DNA of 64,000 nucleotides from Ephemerocybe angulata (GCA_013368325.1 JAACJK010000011.1:1-64000), one strand, 5' to 3'. Shown: positions 54,901 to 64,000, counted from the stretch's first letter. Translations and numbers: made by a program. Notes: generated from the sequence alone by a model not told the origin.

Positions 54901-55450
54901 CGACTGGTCAAAGATTGCGAAGTACAACTTCGTAGAGGAGTTCAGTCTCCTGAAAAAGGCAAGACACGATGTCCGCCCTGAGCCATGGAGTGATGGTGAA
55001 GTCCGTGAGGCGATGAAGCTTCATCAACGCATCAAGAGGGCCGCCGAAGAGATTCACAGAGTCAACATTGAGATGAGGAGACTCTTCACTTCTATCTACG
55101 ATGAGCATGCTCTTTTTGACAAGGTCCGTCAGAAACTGGTTGAATCGAACGATCACGCACTACTTGGTGCGCTCGATGACTTCGTTCTCCAGCGTACGCG
55201 TGTCAACAGGACGATCTTACACTATCTCGAAGAAATTCAGGCATTTGATGGGTATACCGGCGAGAAGAAGTTGCTCGGTGTTCGACGTGGGTCTGTCCGG
55301 ATGCAGTCAGAAGTAGCCATGGGGGATGAAGGGAAGCCAGTGGAACATCTCGACGAGGCATATGATACTGAAAGTGAAGGAGGAGATGACGAGGATGTCG
55401 CACAGAAGGGTGGAATGCTGGATTGGATTGGAGACATCGCCGTAACTTAG
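51925..55450 (+). CDS. KDZ transposase (second copy, CxC1/Dileera-like), multi-exon
   Basis: Exons can be spliced in frame through to GDIAVT and the stop at 55450, at donors near 52353, 52824, 53032, 53358, 53606, 54259 and 54727. Key blocks in order: RYALRHYRDGRTWRNRRTRF, LYQTPYRRQWRIALADAFDV, WRVLNACAACQYELEKEPEL, MSLDGNNSAKR (first catalytic Asp), GWFASGCRHGIILWVADMV, LLVGYDIGCAFEG (second Asp), CCVNAYHGYAHNYACQ and GAGIEDLETMERFFSASN (catalytic Glu). Then come the helical insert and a C-terminal coiled coil with an acidic tail. These are family hallmarks of KDZ transposases. Only the first exon junction is awkward: frame continuity needs a very short 31-nt intron near 52111. I did not find inverted ends, so the element's limits are unknown. 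It differs strongly from the KDZ-1 transposase. Confidence 0.85.
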
Positions 55451-56218
55451 CTCGGGGCGTAGTGTATCATTGAAGGATCATTAAATAAAGTATGCCAATC
55501 GTTTTATGAGTCTATTCTTGAGTTTACCGCAAAGTATGAGGAAATTATAGTGTGATTTGAGACGAGGACAATGGTATGTTTTCTGATCTGCCAATTTCTA
55601 TGCATTGATCTGCATCATTGCATACTCCGTATCTTGGGAAGGACCTGCTGTAACTTGAGCGGAACAGTACTGAAATATACAGGGGATGTATACGATTTGA
55701 ACGAGTGCCCCCGGAACACAGATATACCAGTCCAATCGAATGTTATAGCACGAAAGGTGTCCGGAATGTCACTGACAGTCACTGACCTTTTGCTTAAAAC
55801 ACAGATTCTGACCTCGGGGGTTGGCGTGTTGCAAAAATAAATATGATATTCGGAATCTACGACGAAAAATACACAAAATGAGCATAGTCGGAGCATAGGT
55901 TTCCAGGTAGGTTCAAATGTTATGAGGAGAATGGTGTGTTTTGGGACATCAGAAACATGGAAATGCATGAAAAGCATTCGAGTTCGCACCTGAAACTTCG
56001 ACTTCCTTTGTGCAAATCTGGGTGCCTTCGGGTATTCCGAGAAAATTGTTGGATTATGTTCCTATACCTTATTAAAACTTATTTCTGAACCCTCCTTGCA
56101 CAATTTTCCAGTCCTTGGCCAATATCTGAATGAAAAGAGGCCCTTTGCACTCGCGTTAGGGGTCTTATGGTCCTAAGATCAGCCCATCAAAATCCTTCGT
56201 CGCCTTTTCTTTCCCTTA
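55451..56218. other. Intergenic between KDZ-2 and Gypsy-2
   Basis: AT-rich, with AATAAA-like words just after the transposase stop. Near 56160-56220 a C/T-rich stretch (CGCCTTTTCTTTCCCTTACC) looks like the original promoter-proximal region of the gene now at 62922. Confidence 0.5.
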
Positions 56219-56223
56219 CCCTC
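56219..56223. repeat. Target-site duplication CCCTC (left)
   Basis: Matches 62899-62903. Confidence 0.9.
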
Positions 56224-56719
56224 TGTTACGACCTGGATGATCTATTTATTCTTTTCCCTTTCCTTTTCTTTTTCTTTATTTCTCATCTTTCATTTCTCTA
56301 CTTTTCTATTATTACAAGACGCGTCTCGATCACGTGACACAGCACGTGCGATCACATGCACAGGTCACCTGTTACATCACGGGACCAACACAGCATCAGT
56401 CAGCACCTCAGTTAGCATGACATCATATGCACAGCACTCGCACAGCTCTTCGACTCATACACGGTCATTCCTTACATAGCGTTCCACAGCTTCTACACAG
56501 TATGTACAGCCTCGTATAGCCATAGTCACGTCACGGTCACGAAGCATAGCAGTATATAACCTAGGTAGACCTCACTGTATTTCCCCAGTCTTTAGCTGGT
56601 CAATATCACGGCCTTGTCTACAAGTCTCTCGCCTTGATTCTCCTCGTCTTTTCTCTCTCTCTCTCGTCCTCTGTCCTAAGTTAGGGTTAGCAGCGCACCA
56701 GACCGGTCGTTCGCTGACA
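56224..56719 (+). repeat. Gypsy-2 5' LTR
   Basis: Begins TGTTACG, ends GCTGACA. Contains CACGTG-rich text, a TATA box and, near its end, TTAGGGTTAG. Confidence 0.95.
56553..56597 (+). promoter_or_regulatory. Gypsy-2 TATA box and predicted transcript 5' end
   Basis: TATATAA at 56553-56559. About 28-34 nt downstream lies AGTCTTTAGCT (56587-56597), which is complementary to the primer site and therefore the likely 5' end of the RNA. Confidence 0.6.
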
Positions 56720-56721
56720 AT

Positions 56722-56732
56722 AGCTAAAGACT
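56722..56732 (+). other. Gypsy-2 self-priming primer-binding site
   Basis: AGCTAAAGACT begins two bases after the 5' LTR and is perfectly complementary over 11 nt to AGTCTTTAGCT at 56587-56597. This is the length and layout known for the Tf1 self-primer. Confidence 0.75.
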
Positions 56733-57285
56733 TCCTTCGTCGCCGATCACCTCGATCCTCGACACCATCACCACTCTCAACAACCATCAAACCTTGCCCG
56801 CGCCTAGGCGTGTGTTCCCTTATTCCATTTTCACACTATCCTCTTTTATCCCAAGCAACGCCCCTCTGTAGGAGGCAGCACCTTGGAGAGCGCGAGACTT
56901 TAGGTCTTAAGCACGTAGCGTAGAAGCCCCACTGTGAGAGGCCCAGACTTCTGATCTTCCCCGTTCGTTGTGATCTTCGATAACGGGAAGCTAAGAACCT
57001 GGTAACCGGTACTCAGAGCGATCAAGAGCTACGGCTCGGGCTTAGTTTACAAATTCCCCTTTTACCCCTTTTCTCCTGCCCAATTAGGCCCTTTGTAGTT
57101 TGTCAACGGTCACTCTAGTCTACGTAGACACATTCCGTAAGAGCCGCCATCTCGGAGATAGCAACTCAATATCCACGACCTCAAGCAAATCGCATTGCGT
57201 AGACTGTACGGTATATCCTGCAACCTGACGCATAGGATCGGACCGAGTATCCGCACAAGCAACCCCCTATCCCACATCACCTACC

Positions 57286-58440
57286 ATGGCAGAAGCCCTC
57301 CAAGCCGCCATGGCTACCCTGGCGTCGACTATGACCAATCTTGGAAGTATCGTCGCCTCCTTTGCAACAACCTTCGACCGAAGCACCACACAACTCTCCA
57401 CTGCAGCAACCAACCTCGCTGCAGCCTCCGACGAACAGGCTGTCCTCACCCAAAGACAGACCCAACTCGCCGAGGAACTTGCCAAGCAACGAGCCACTTC
57501 TGCGCTCAAGAAACTGAAACCCGACCCCCCGAAAGAATTCAATGGAGCTCCTGAAAGAGCAGGAGGCTTCATTGCAGAACTGGAAATGTACTACGACATC
57601 ATGGAAGTCGACGACGCAAAGCAACGGATCATTTTCGCCCTTTCCAAGATCAAAGGAGGAACGAACGACATGGCTAGTCATTGGGCAGACAGCCAGAGAA
57701 CTTTCATGAGGAACCACGAACCGACAGCTGACGAACCAACCTACTTCAAGAACTGGAAGCAATTCGTCGTTACGTTCAACAGCCACTTCGTCATCCAGAA
57801 CGTCTCGGAAGCCGCCATCGACAAGATGCGCACCCTGGTCCAAGGCAGCTCCACCTGCGAAGAGTATACTATCCTCTTCCAGGGGTACTCGACCCAGTCT
57901 GGATATAACGAACCGGCCATGCTTGCCGAGTACAAGCGAGGACTGAACAAGGCACTCAGGGATAAGATCTACGGACTGATCCCGATGCCTACGACACTGG
58001 ACGATTGGGCCAAGAAGGCATGCACCCTGGACAGACAGTTCCGCCTATCAAAAGGGGAACGGAACAACGAACAGACCACCCAAAGGAGATGGACTCCAAG
58101 GGAGAACAATCGACCCACGCACTATGCCACAACCCCGGCTCGTGACCCCAACGCCATGGACATTGATCGCAATCGCTCCCCTCTCATCTGCTACACTTGT
58201 GGGAAACCCGGTCACCGATCCGACTCCTGCAGGCAGGCTGTACCCGATGTCAGCTGTGCCTACTGCAAGGCCAAAGGACACAAGATCGCCGACTGCAAGT
58301 CCCCCAACAAGAAGCCCTTTGCCCCATTTGCCAAAGACACTGCCGCTCCTCCCCAGTACACCCGCGTCAACGACTTCGACCTTTCCGCTATGCCCGAATC
58401 CGAGATTGAGGCCCTCAAAGCCAAGTTGAAGGATTTTTAA
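57286..58440 (+). CDS. Gypsy-2 Gag
   Basis: 384 residues from ATG 57286. The N-terminal helical, Ala/Thr-rich part is probably coiled coil. A capsid-like domain follows (PPKEFNGAPERAGGFIAELE, FKNWKQFVVTFNSHF, AEYKRGLNKALRDKIYGLIP). Two zinc knuckles close the protein: a canonical CYTCGKPGHRSDSC, then CAYCKAKGHKIADC. The stop TAA follows AAGGATTTT, in a run of five T. Pol lies 32 nt downstream in the -1 frame. Confidence 0.95.
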   Translation: MAEALQAAMATLASTMTNLGSIVASFATTFDRSTTQLSTAATNLAAASDEQAVLTQRQTQLAEELAKQRATSALKKLKPDPPKEFNGAPERAGGFIAELEMYYDIMEVDDAKQRIIFALSKIKGGTNDMASHWADSQRTFMRNHEPTADEPTYFKNWKQFVVTFNSHFVIQNVSEAAIDKMRTLVQGSSTCEEYTILFQGYSTQSGYNEPAMLAEYKRGLNKALRDKIYGLIPMPTTLDDWAKKACTLDRQFRLSKGERNNEQTTQRRWTPRENNRPTHYATTPARDPNAMDIDRNRSPLICYTCGKPGHRSDSCRQAVPDVSCAYCKAKGHKIADCKSPNKKPFAPFAKDTAAPPQYTRVNDFDLSAMPESEIEALKAKLKDF

Positions 58441-58446
58441 AGGGAC
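58432..58446 (+). promoter_or_regulatory. Possible -1 frameshift site at the gag stop
   Basis: GAT TTT TAA AGG: the Phe tRNA on TTT can re-pair with TTT one base back because of the T5 run. The -1 frame (TTA AAG GGA CCA CTC..) is then open into pol. Alternatively pol may start by reinitiation at ATG 58473. Confidence 0.4.
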
Positions 58447-58472
58447 CACTCGAGCGCCCAAGCGAGCTGGTC

Positions 58473-61400
58473 ATGGACTCTCAGATTCTGATACCCGACG
58501 TAATATGCCCCATCCCCAATAAATTATATTTCGACGAAGAATCAGAGAACCAGGGCAGATTTAAAGGAAAGAAAGAAAAACCAGGAACGGCAGAATGGGT
58601 TGCGCAGCGACTTGATGATAGCCCCGATCGAGCAGTAGGACTTCTTCTTGCGTGGACACATCACAAGAAAGTCCGAGAAGTAGGAGATGAACTCGTTGCC
58701 AAACTCCGAAAGCTCACAGACACCGAAGTAGTAGAAGCACTGGACAGCCTTGCAACTCCCAAACAATACATAAGGAGTTTAAGGACGGACAGGCAGCTTA
58801 CAGCCAACATCGTCGCAAGCACACGCGATGATAAGCGAAGCTTCTCTATCGAAGGTCTTATCGACTGTGGGTCTACCGGAAGTTGTATTGATGCTGCATT
58901 CGTCAAAGAAGAAGGGATCAACACGCGACAGCTACCCCTTCCTATACCAGTCTATAACGCTGATGGAAGTCCAAACAACAACGGACCCATTACCGAAGTA
59001 GTGGAACTCTTCATCAAAATCAAGGACCACACGGAACGCATCGAGCTAGCTGTTTCGAACCTTGACAAGTCGAAGATCTTCCTAGGAATGGACTGGCTGG
59101 AGAAGCACAATCCCTCTATCGATTGGCAGAAGAAGGAGATCTTATTCAACCGATGCCCACTCGAATGCACGCCGCTCATAACTGGTGACCCCGAATCAGA
59201 CGAGATCAAATGGGAAGAGATCGAAGTCGGAGATCGACTGCTAGCCATCGATATCCAAGGAGAGATCAAAATAAGGGCTTTCCAAACCACTGCCTCTAAA
59301 ATTGCCGAAACCAAGCACAAGGCAACAAAAGAGCGCACATTCGAAGAAGCAGTCCCAAAATGCTATCATGGCTTCAAGGATGTCTTCTCGAAGGAAGCCT
59401 TTGATGAACTCCCTCCAAGGCGAGCATGGGACCATGCGATCGAACTCATACCTGGAGCAGAAGTGATGGACAGTCGAATCTATCCCCTGAACCCAGAAGA
59501 GCAGAGGCAACTAGACACTTTTCTGGAAGAAAACCTCAAATCAGGAAGGATCAGACCATCGAAGTCACCGATGGGAGCACCCCTCTTCTTCGTCAAAAAG
59601 AAAGACGGAACTCTACGACCTGTCCAAGACTACAGACGGCTGAATGAGATTACGATCACCAACCGATATCCCCTTCCACTCATCCAAGAACTCATCGACA
59701 AACTCCGAGGAGCACGGTACTATTCCAAGATCGACATCCGATGGGGTTTCAATAACGTCCGAATCAAAAAAGGAGACGAATGGAAAGCAGCCTTTCGCAC
59801 CAACCGCGGGCTGTTTGAACCCCTCGTTATGTTCTTCGGTCTCAAGAACTCACCTGCCACATTCCAGACCATGATGAATGCACTCTTCCGAGATCTCATC
59901 AACGATGGACACGTTGTCATCTACATGGACGACATCCTGATCTTTACCGACACTCTGGAGGAACATCGGAAACTAGTCACCAAAGTTCTGGAAAGGCTAC
60001 GGCGATACAAGCTATTTGCCAAACCCGACAAGTGCTCCTTTGAACAAACGGAAGTCGAGTACCTTGGAGTCATCGTCTCCCACAACAAGGTTCGCATGGA
60101 TCCAGAAAAGGTCAAAGCTGTCAGAGACTGGCCAGCCCCAACATCTGTCAAAGGAGTCCAGCAGTTCTTAGGATTTGCCAACTTCTACCGAAGATTCATC
60201 GAAGGGTTTGGAGGACTAGCGAGACCACTCTCGGGACTCACGGGAAAGAAGGAATGGGAGTGGGGAAAGGAGCAAGAGGAAGCCTTCAAGGAGATAAAAC
60301 GGAGAATCACAACGGCACCTGTACTTACCATGCCCAACGACAAAGGGAAATTCCGAATCGAATGTGATGCATCAGATTTCGCCATCGGTGCCATCCTATC
60401 GCAGCAACAACTAGATGGGAAATGGAAACCAATTGCATTCTTGTCCCACGCCCTTAACCCGACGGAGCGGAACTACGAGATCTACGATAAGGAGCTACTC
60501 GCCATCATGACTGCGCTATCTGAATGGAGACAATACCTGCTTGGAGCTGAGGAAATCTTCGAATGTCACACAGACCACAAGAACCTTAGCTACTTTAGGA
60601 AACCCCAGAAGCTCAACCGGAGACAAGCGAGATGGACCACCGAGATGCAAGACTACAACTTCACGCTCCATCACCGACCCGGGAGAACCATGACTAAGGC
60701 AGACGCCCTATCTAGACGAGATGGCCATAACAGAGGAGAACGAGACAACGAAAACGTCACGGTCCTGAAATCCGAGTGGTTCCGAGCGCTTTCCATCGAA
60801 ACAGACCAAGACGTCATGCGACGGATCTTGAAGGTGTGCAGGAATAGGGACAAGTCGGTAGAGAAAGCACTCTCACAGAAGGAAGATGGATGGGAAGAAA
60901 CGGAAGATGGCATCATCACCTGGAAAGGACGGATTTACGTACCAGTAGACAAGAAGCTACGGGAAGAAATTATCAGACAGCACCATGACGCCCCCACCGC
61001 CGGACATCCGGGACAGTACAAAACCCGAGAACTCATCACGCGAAATTACTGGTGGCCCAAGATTCAGGACTCAATCCGACGATACGTAGAAGGATGTGAA
61101 GCCTGTCAAAGGACGAAACCCAAACGCACTTCCCCAGCAGCCCCATTGGTCCCAAACGAGATTCCGTCCAGACCCTGGGAAATCGTCTCTATCGATATGA
61201 TCGGACCACTACCCGAGTCCAACGGGAGTAATGCCATACTTGTGATTGTCGACAGATTCTCCAAGAAGATCGAAGCCATACCCACAACCACCGAGCTGAC
61301 GTCTAAAGGAGTAGCCGAACTATACAGGGACTATGTTTTCCGACACCACGGTCTTCCCCAAAAGGTCATCAGTGATCGAGGAACCCAGTTCGTCTCCAAC

Positions 61401-62402
61401 TTCATGACAGATCTACTTCTTCTTCTGGGAATAAAGCACAACCGATCCACTGCATTCCACCCACAAACCGATGGACAAACCGAGCGTATCAACCAAGAGC
61501 TTGAACAGTACCTCCGACTCTTCATCAGCGAACGACAGGATGATTGGGCAGAATGGCTCCCGTTAGCAGTCTTCTCATACAACGACAAGGTCCACTCAGC
61601 AACAGGCTATTCCCCATTCTTCCTCAACTCTGGACAGCACCCTTGGAAAGGAAAAGAAGCCCGGACACGTGTAAAGTCAGAACCTGCACAACAGTTTGCC
61701 GAACGAATGAAGCAGGTACACGAAGATGCCCGTTCTAGCCTCAAGGCAGCAGCTGAGAAAATGAAGGAGAACTATGACCGACATCGCCGGGATGCCATAG
61801 ACTACAAACCGGGAGACAAGGTTTACCTCGAAGGGACCAACATCTCAATTACTCGTCCTTCTCGGAAGCTCTCGGATAAACGCTACGGACCATTCCCCAT
61901 TGTCAAGAAGATCGGGCAATCTGCTTACCAACTCCAACTCCCTCCGAAGTGGAAATCCATTCACCCTGTCTTTAACGAATCACTCCTAACTCCGTTCAAA
62001 AAACCCGAATTCCCCTCTCAACAGAAACCACCGCCACCACCACCTGTTGACGAAACGGAGGAACGATACGAAGTTGAAGCTATCCACGACTCAAAGTTCA
62101 TCAGAGGGAAGCTCCATTACCTCGTTGAGTGGGCTGGATACCCCGAGGAAGAACGAACATGGGAACCGGAACGGAATGTTGATAACGCAGCGGACGCTAT
62201 AGCTGACTTCCACCGAAAACACCCGAGTGCACCAAGACGGATCCAACCACACCAACTCCGCTTTATCCCCTACGAGAACCTTACCGAGAACAAGAGAGCG
62301 ATCTTTGACTGGACAGATGGGAAACTGAAGGAAATCCGACACTACCGAGCGAGGGGGAGAGAGGCTGAAATCATCGAGGACGACGAAGCTAAAGGGGGGT
62401 GA
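58473..62402 (+). CDS. Gypsy-2 Pol polyprotein (PR-RT-RH-INT-chromodomain)
   Basis: 1309 residues, uninterrupted. Protease GLIDCGSTGSCID. RT with TLRPVQDYRRLNEIT, FFGLKNSPATFQTMMN and VIYMDDILIF. RNase H with FRIECDASDFAIGAIL and YEIYDKELLAIM. Integrase with HHDAPTAGHPGQ..C..C, SIDMIGPLPE, ISDRGTQFVSNF and TAFHPQTDGQTERINQELE. C-terminal chromodomain YEVEAIHDSKFIRGKLHYL, then VEWAGYPEEERTWEP. The stop TGA (62400-62402) is immediately followed by the LTR, and the terminal codons are part of the polypurine tract. Confidence 0.97.
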   Translation: MDSQILIPDVICPIPNKLYFDEESENQGRFKGKKEKPGTAEWVAQRLDDSPDRAVGLLLAWTHHKKVREVGDELVAKLRKLTDTEVVEALDSLATPKQYIRSLRTDRQLTANIVASTRDDKRSFSIEGLIDCGSTGSCIDAAFVKEEGINTRQLPLPIPVYNADGSPNNNGPITEVVELFIKIKDHTERIELAVSNLDKSKIFLGMDWLEKHNPSIDWQKKEILFNRCPLECTPLITGDPESDEIKWEEIEVGDRLLAIDIQGEIKIRAFQTTASKIAETKHKATKERTFEEAVPKCYHGFKDVFSKEAFDELPPRRAWDHAIELIPGAEVMDSRIYPLNPEEQRQLDTFLEENLKSGRIRPSKSPMGAPLFFVKKKDGTLRPVQDYRRLNEITITNRYPLPLIQELIDKLRGARYYSKIDIRWGFNNVRIKKGDEWKAAFRTNRGLFEPLVMFFGLKNSPATFQTMMNALFRDLINDGHVVIYMDDILIFTDTLEEHRKLVTKVLERLRRYKLFAKPDKCSFEQTEVEYLGVIVSHNKVRMDPEKVKAVRDWPAPTSVKGVQQFLGFANFYRRFIEGFGGLARPLSGLTGKKEWEWGKEQEEAFKEIKRRITTAPVLTMPNDKGKFRIECDASDFAIGAILSQQQLDGKWKPIAFLSHALNPTERNYEIYDKELLAIMTALSEWRQYLLGAEEIFECHTDHKNLSYFRKPQKLNRRQARWTTEMQDYNFTLHHRPGRTMTKADALSRRDGHNRGERDNENVTVLKSEWFRALSIETDQDVMRRILKVCRNRDKSVEKALSQKEDGWEETEDGIITWKGRIYVPVDKKLREEIIRQHHDAPTAGHPGQYKTRELITRNYWWPKIQDSIRRYVEGCEACQRTKPKRTSPAAPLVPNEIPSRPWEIVSIDMIGPLPESNGSNAILVIVDRFSKKIEAIPTTTELTSKGVAELYRDYVFRHHGLPQKVISDRGTQFVSNFMTDLLLLLGIKHNRSTAFHPQTDGQTERINQELEQYLRLFISERQDDWAEWLPLAVFSYNDKVHSATGYSPFFLNSGQHPWKGKEARTRVKSEPAQQFAERMKQVHEDARSSLKAAAEKMKENYDRHRRDAIDYKPGDKVYLEGTNISITRPSRKLSDKRYGPFPIVKKIGQSAYQLQLPPKWKSIHPVFNESLLTPFKKPEFPSQQKPPPPPPVDETEERYEVEAIHDSKFIRGKLHYLVEWAGYPEEERTWEPERNVDNAADAIADFHRKHPSAPRRIQPHQLRFIPYENLTENKRAIFDWTDGKLKEIRHYRARGREAEIIEDDEAKGG
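62391..62402 (+). other. Gypsy-2 polypurine tract overlapping the pol stop
   Basis: AAAGGGGGGTGA directly before the 3' LTR; it encodes the last Lys-Gly-Gly and the stop of pol. Confidence 0.8.
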
Positions 62403-62898
62403 TGTTACGACCTGGATGATCTATTTATTCTTTTCCCTTTCCTTTTCTTTTTCTTTATTTCTCATCTTTCATTTCTCTACTTTTCTATTATTACAAGACG
62501 CGTCTCGATCACGTGACACAGCACGTGCGATCACATGCACAGGTCACCTGTTACATCACGGGACCAACACAGCATCAGTCAGCACCTCAGTTAGCATGAC
62601 ATCATATGCACAGCACTCGCACAGCTCTTCGACTCATACACGGTCATTCCTTACATAGCGTTCCACAGCTTCTACACAGTATGTACAGCCTCGTATAGCC
62701 ATAGTCACGTCACGGTCACGAAGCATAGCAGTATATAACCTAGGTAGACCTCACTGTATTTCCCCAGTCTTTAGCTGGTCAATATCACGGCCTTGTCTAC
62801 AAGTCTCTCGCCTTGATTCTCCTCGTCTTTTCTCTCTCTCTCTCGTCCTCTGTCCTAAGTTAGGGTTAGCAGCGCACCAGACCGGTCGTTCGCTGACA
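62403..62898 (+). repeat. Gypsy-2 3' LTR
   Basis: 496 bp, matching 56224-56719 at a constant offset of 6179. A polyadenylation or outward promoter function could affect the gene at 62922. Confidence 0.95.
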
Positions 62899-62903
62899 CC
62901 CTC
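62899..62903. repeat. Target-site duplication CCCTC (right)
   Basis: Matches 56219-56223. Confidence 0.9.
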
Positions 62904-62921
62904 ATCATCGGAGACCCAAGG

Positions 62922-64000
62922 ATGCCCTCGAAATACCTCTTCGTTGGCGGGGGGGATCTCCACTTCTCAGCCTCAGACCAGCTTGGACCGGGGTACGTAA
63001 CCCCTATTCTTATTTGGGAGATGTTTCTGACAGCGGCGGTCGGTGCGCAGCGAGGTTGCCCGAATCCAAAAAAACGGTCCCCCAATGCCTTTCATCCTCG
63101 AATATGCTGAGGATGAAGGGGACCTGCTCTCAGAATTCGCACCATATGCGAGAATCTTGCGCTCTCTTGATAAGACGCACCATGCAGTCGGAGCTGAAGC
63201 CCTTGTCAAATCGGCGATTGGTGCTCTTGAGTCCGCCGTTCCAGCCCTTTGGAAGCACCACACCGAGGCTTTTGGACTTCTCGAAGCCAAAGCATCTGGT
63301 GCTCGCAAGATCATCGCCATGGATTTCAAGTACGTACTTGTATTCTTTTTCCCACTAATGCCGCCAACTGACAGGTGAACACTGATAGATCGATTTCTCA
63401 TCTTCTCGGGAAGGATAGGACTGTTCTCTATGCCTTCCCCTCTGTTGCTCAGGCTATAGTATGGACTCTGGCTGGAGGAAATGAGAATCTCGAGAAGTGG
63501 GGGATTGGTGAGCAGTGGTGCGCATCCATCCACGACCACATCGCTCAGGATCGCAAACCGGACATTATCATTCTTTCCTCCGACGATGAGGATGATGTGA
63601 CGACTGGAGGGTGCAACGGCACAGGTGAGTCACAATTCAAACTCCCTCTGGCTTCTCTCACAAATACACGCATTGCCCAAATCAAAGGCCCCAACTCTTC
63701 TTTCCATCCCACCTCCTCCATTCCCGCTACCGCGTCTGGCAAGGCCGTGAAGCGACGTCGCACTGGCGTTGCAGGATCCGCCTCTGCGGGTGCTAGCACC
63801 CCTCGCAGGCAGCGCAGCACAGCAGCTGGGTCTGCGTCTGCAGTCAAAGCTGGTGCCGGGGTCACCATGTCGTCGAGGAGAGCACCGACCGCACCTCCCC
63901 CTCCATCCTCGGCAGGCTCTCGACAGCGCTCCAACGTCCCATCGGCCTCCGCATCCACTGCTCGAGCGCAGCGTGCCACCGTCCCATCGGCCTCTGCATC
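62922..64000 (+). CDS. Nuclear-type protein with SUMO-interaction-like motif (partial)
   Basis: Exons 62922-62992, 63051-63329 and 63389 onward (introns of 58 and 59 bp) splice in frame. The protein starts MPSKYLFVGGGDLHFSASDQ, has a mostly helical domain (EVARIQKNGPPMPFILEY, LEAKASGARKIIAMDF, WTLAGGNENLEKWGIGEQW), then PDIIILSSDDEDD, a classical hydrophobic-plus-acidic SUMO-interaction motif. Next is a basic KAVKRRRTG and a long Ser/Ala/Pro/Arg-rich tail with repeats (NVPSASAS, TVPSASAS). It is open at the window end. An alternative donor exists at about 63624 (GTGAGT). No enzymatic domain recognised. The start codon lies 23 bp after the Gypsy-2 LTR, so its native promoter has been displaced by 6.7 kb. 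Confidence 0.65.

Larger units (their letters stand above)
56224..62898 (+). mobile_element. Ty3/gypsy chromovirus copy Gypsy-2, 6.7 kb, intact
   Basis: Identical-looking 496-bp LTRs, CCCTC target duplication, uninterrupted gag and pol. The pol stop codon abuts the 3' LTR. All parts needed for autonomous transposition are visible. Its LTR starts TGTTACGACC, as does the plus-strand-oriented LTR of Gypsy-1. Confidence 0.97.

Noticed and set aside
55451..56223. A right inverted repeat for KDZ-2
   Set aside because: No sequence here is an inverted match to the region left of 51925; the ends may lie outside or be lost.
56237..56479. 80-codon frame inside the Gypsy-2 LTRs (also at 62416-62658)
   Set aside because: Identical because the LTRs are identical; low-complexity Phe/Ser start and no support as a gene.
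28547..64000. A TET/JBP dioxygenase, known to accompany some fungal KDZ elements
   Set aside because: I looked for the HxD...H and arginine motifs in the frames inside and near both KDZ genes and saw none.

Overview
This is the left end of a linear fungal chromosome, almost certainly from a mushroom-forming basidiomycete (Agaricomycetes). The signs are terminal (CCCTAA)n repeats, many GT-AG introns of about 40-65 bases, two KDZ-type DNA transposase genes, two Ty3/gypsy chromoviruses, a telomere-linked (OrsD/DUF3505-type) gene, a TPR-CHAT gene and an F-box gene. No genus can be named from the sequence.

1-4925: telomere, a 4.6-kb subtelomeric satellite (72-bp unit with a conserved hairpin), then a short interstitial telomere tract. 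4921-7792 (minus): the 5' part of a telomere-linked gene. It is cut off before the helicase region, and its stop codon lies at the edge of the telomere-like tract. 7951-13200: repeat-rich DNA (a 52-bp minisatellite and a GAAGAT/ATCTTC array) with few weak genes. 13204-25300: a three-exon small secreted protein, a large RNF216-like RBR ubiquitin ligase gene on the minus strand with a repetitive upstream block, an F-box gene and a hypothetical gene.

26052-48000: a nested structure. A minus-strand TPR-CHAT gene is split by an 18.3-kb KDZ transposon (28547-46814, about 200-bp inverted ends, near-perfect 8-bp target duplication). The transposon carries its transposase (minus), a gene with a viroplasmin/RNase H1 N-terminal-like domain (minus) and an acidic accessory gene (plus). 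Its transposase is in turn split by a 7.05-kb chromovirus (33118-40165) with apparently identical 370-bp LTRs and a GAAGG target duplication. Removing each insertion plus one target copy restores the interrupted reading frame. The order of events is therefore host gene, then KDZ element, then chromovirus.

48000-64000: degraded sequence, a second copy of the repeat block seen upstream of the RBR gene, a second and apparently intact KDZ transposase gene (51925-55450, plus), and a second intact chromovirus (56224-62898, identical 496-bp LTRs, CCCTC target duplication). That chromovirus landed 23 bp upstream of the start codon of a gene with a SUMO-interaction-like motif, which runs off the window end. 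Both chromoviruses show the hallmark of self-primed reverse transcription: 11-12 nt next to the 5' LTR are perfectly complementary to a site inside the LTR just downstream of a TATA-like box.
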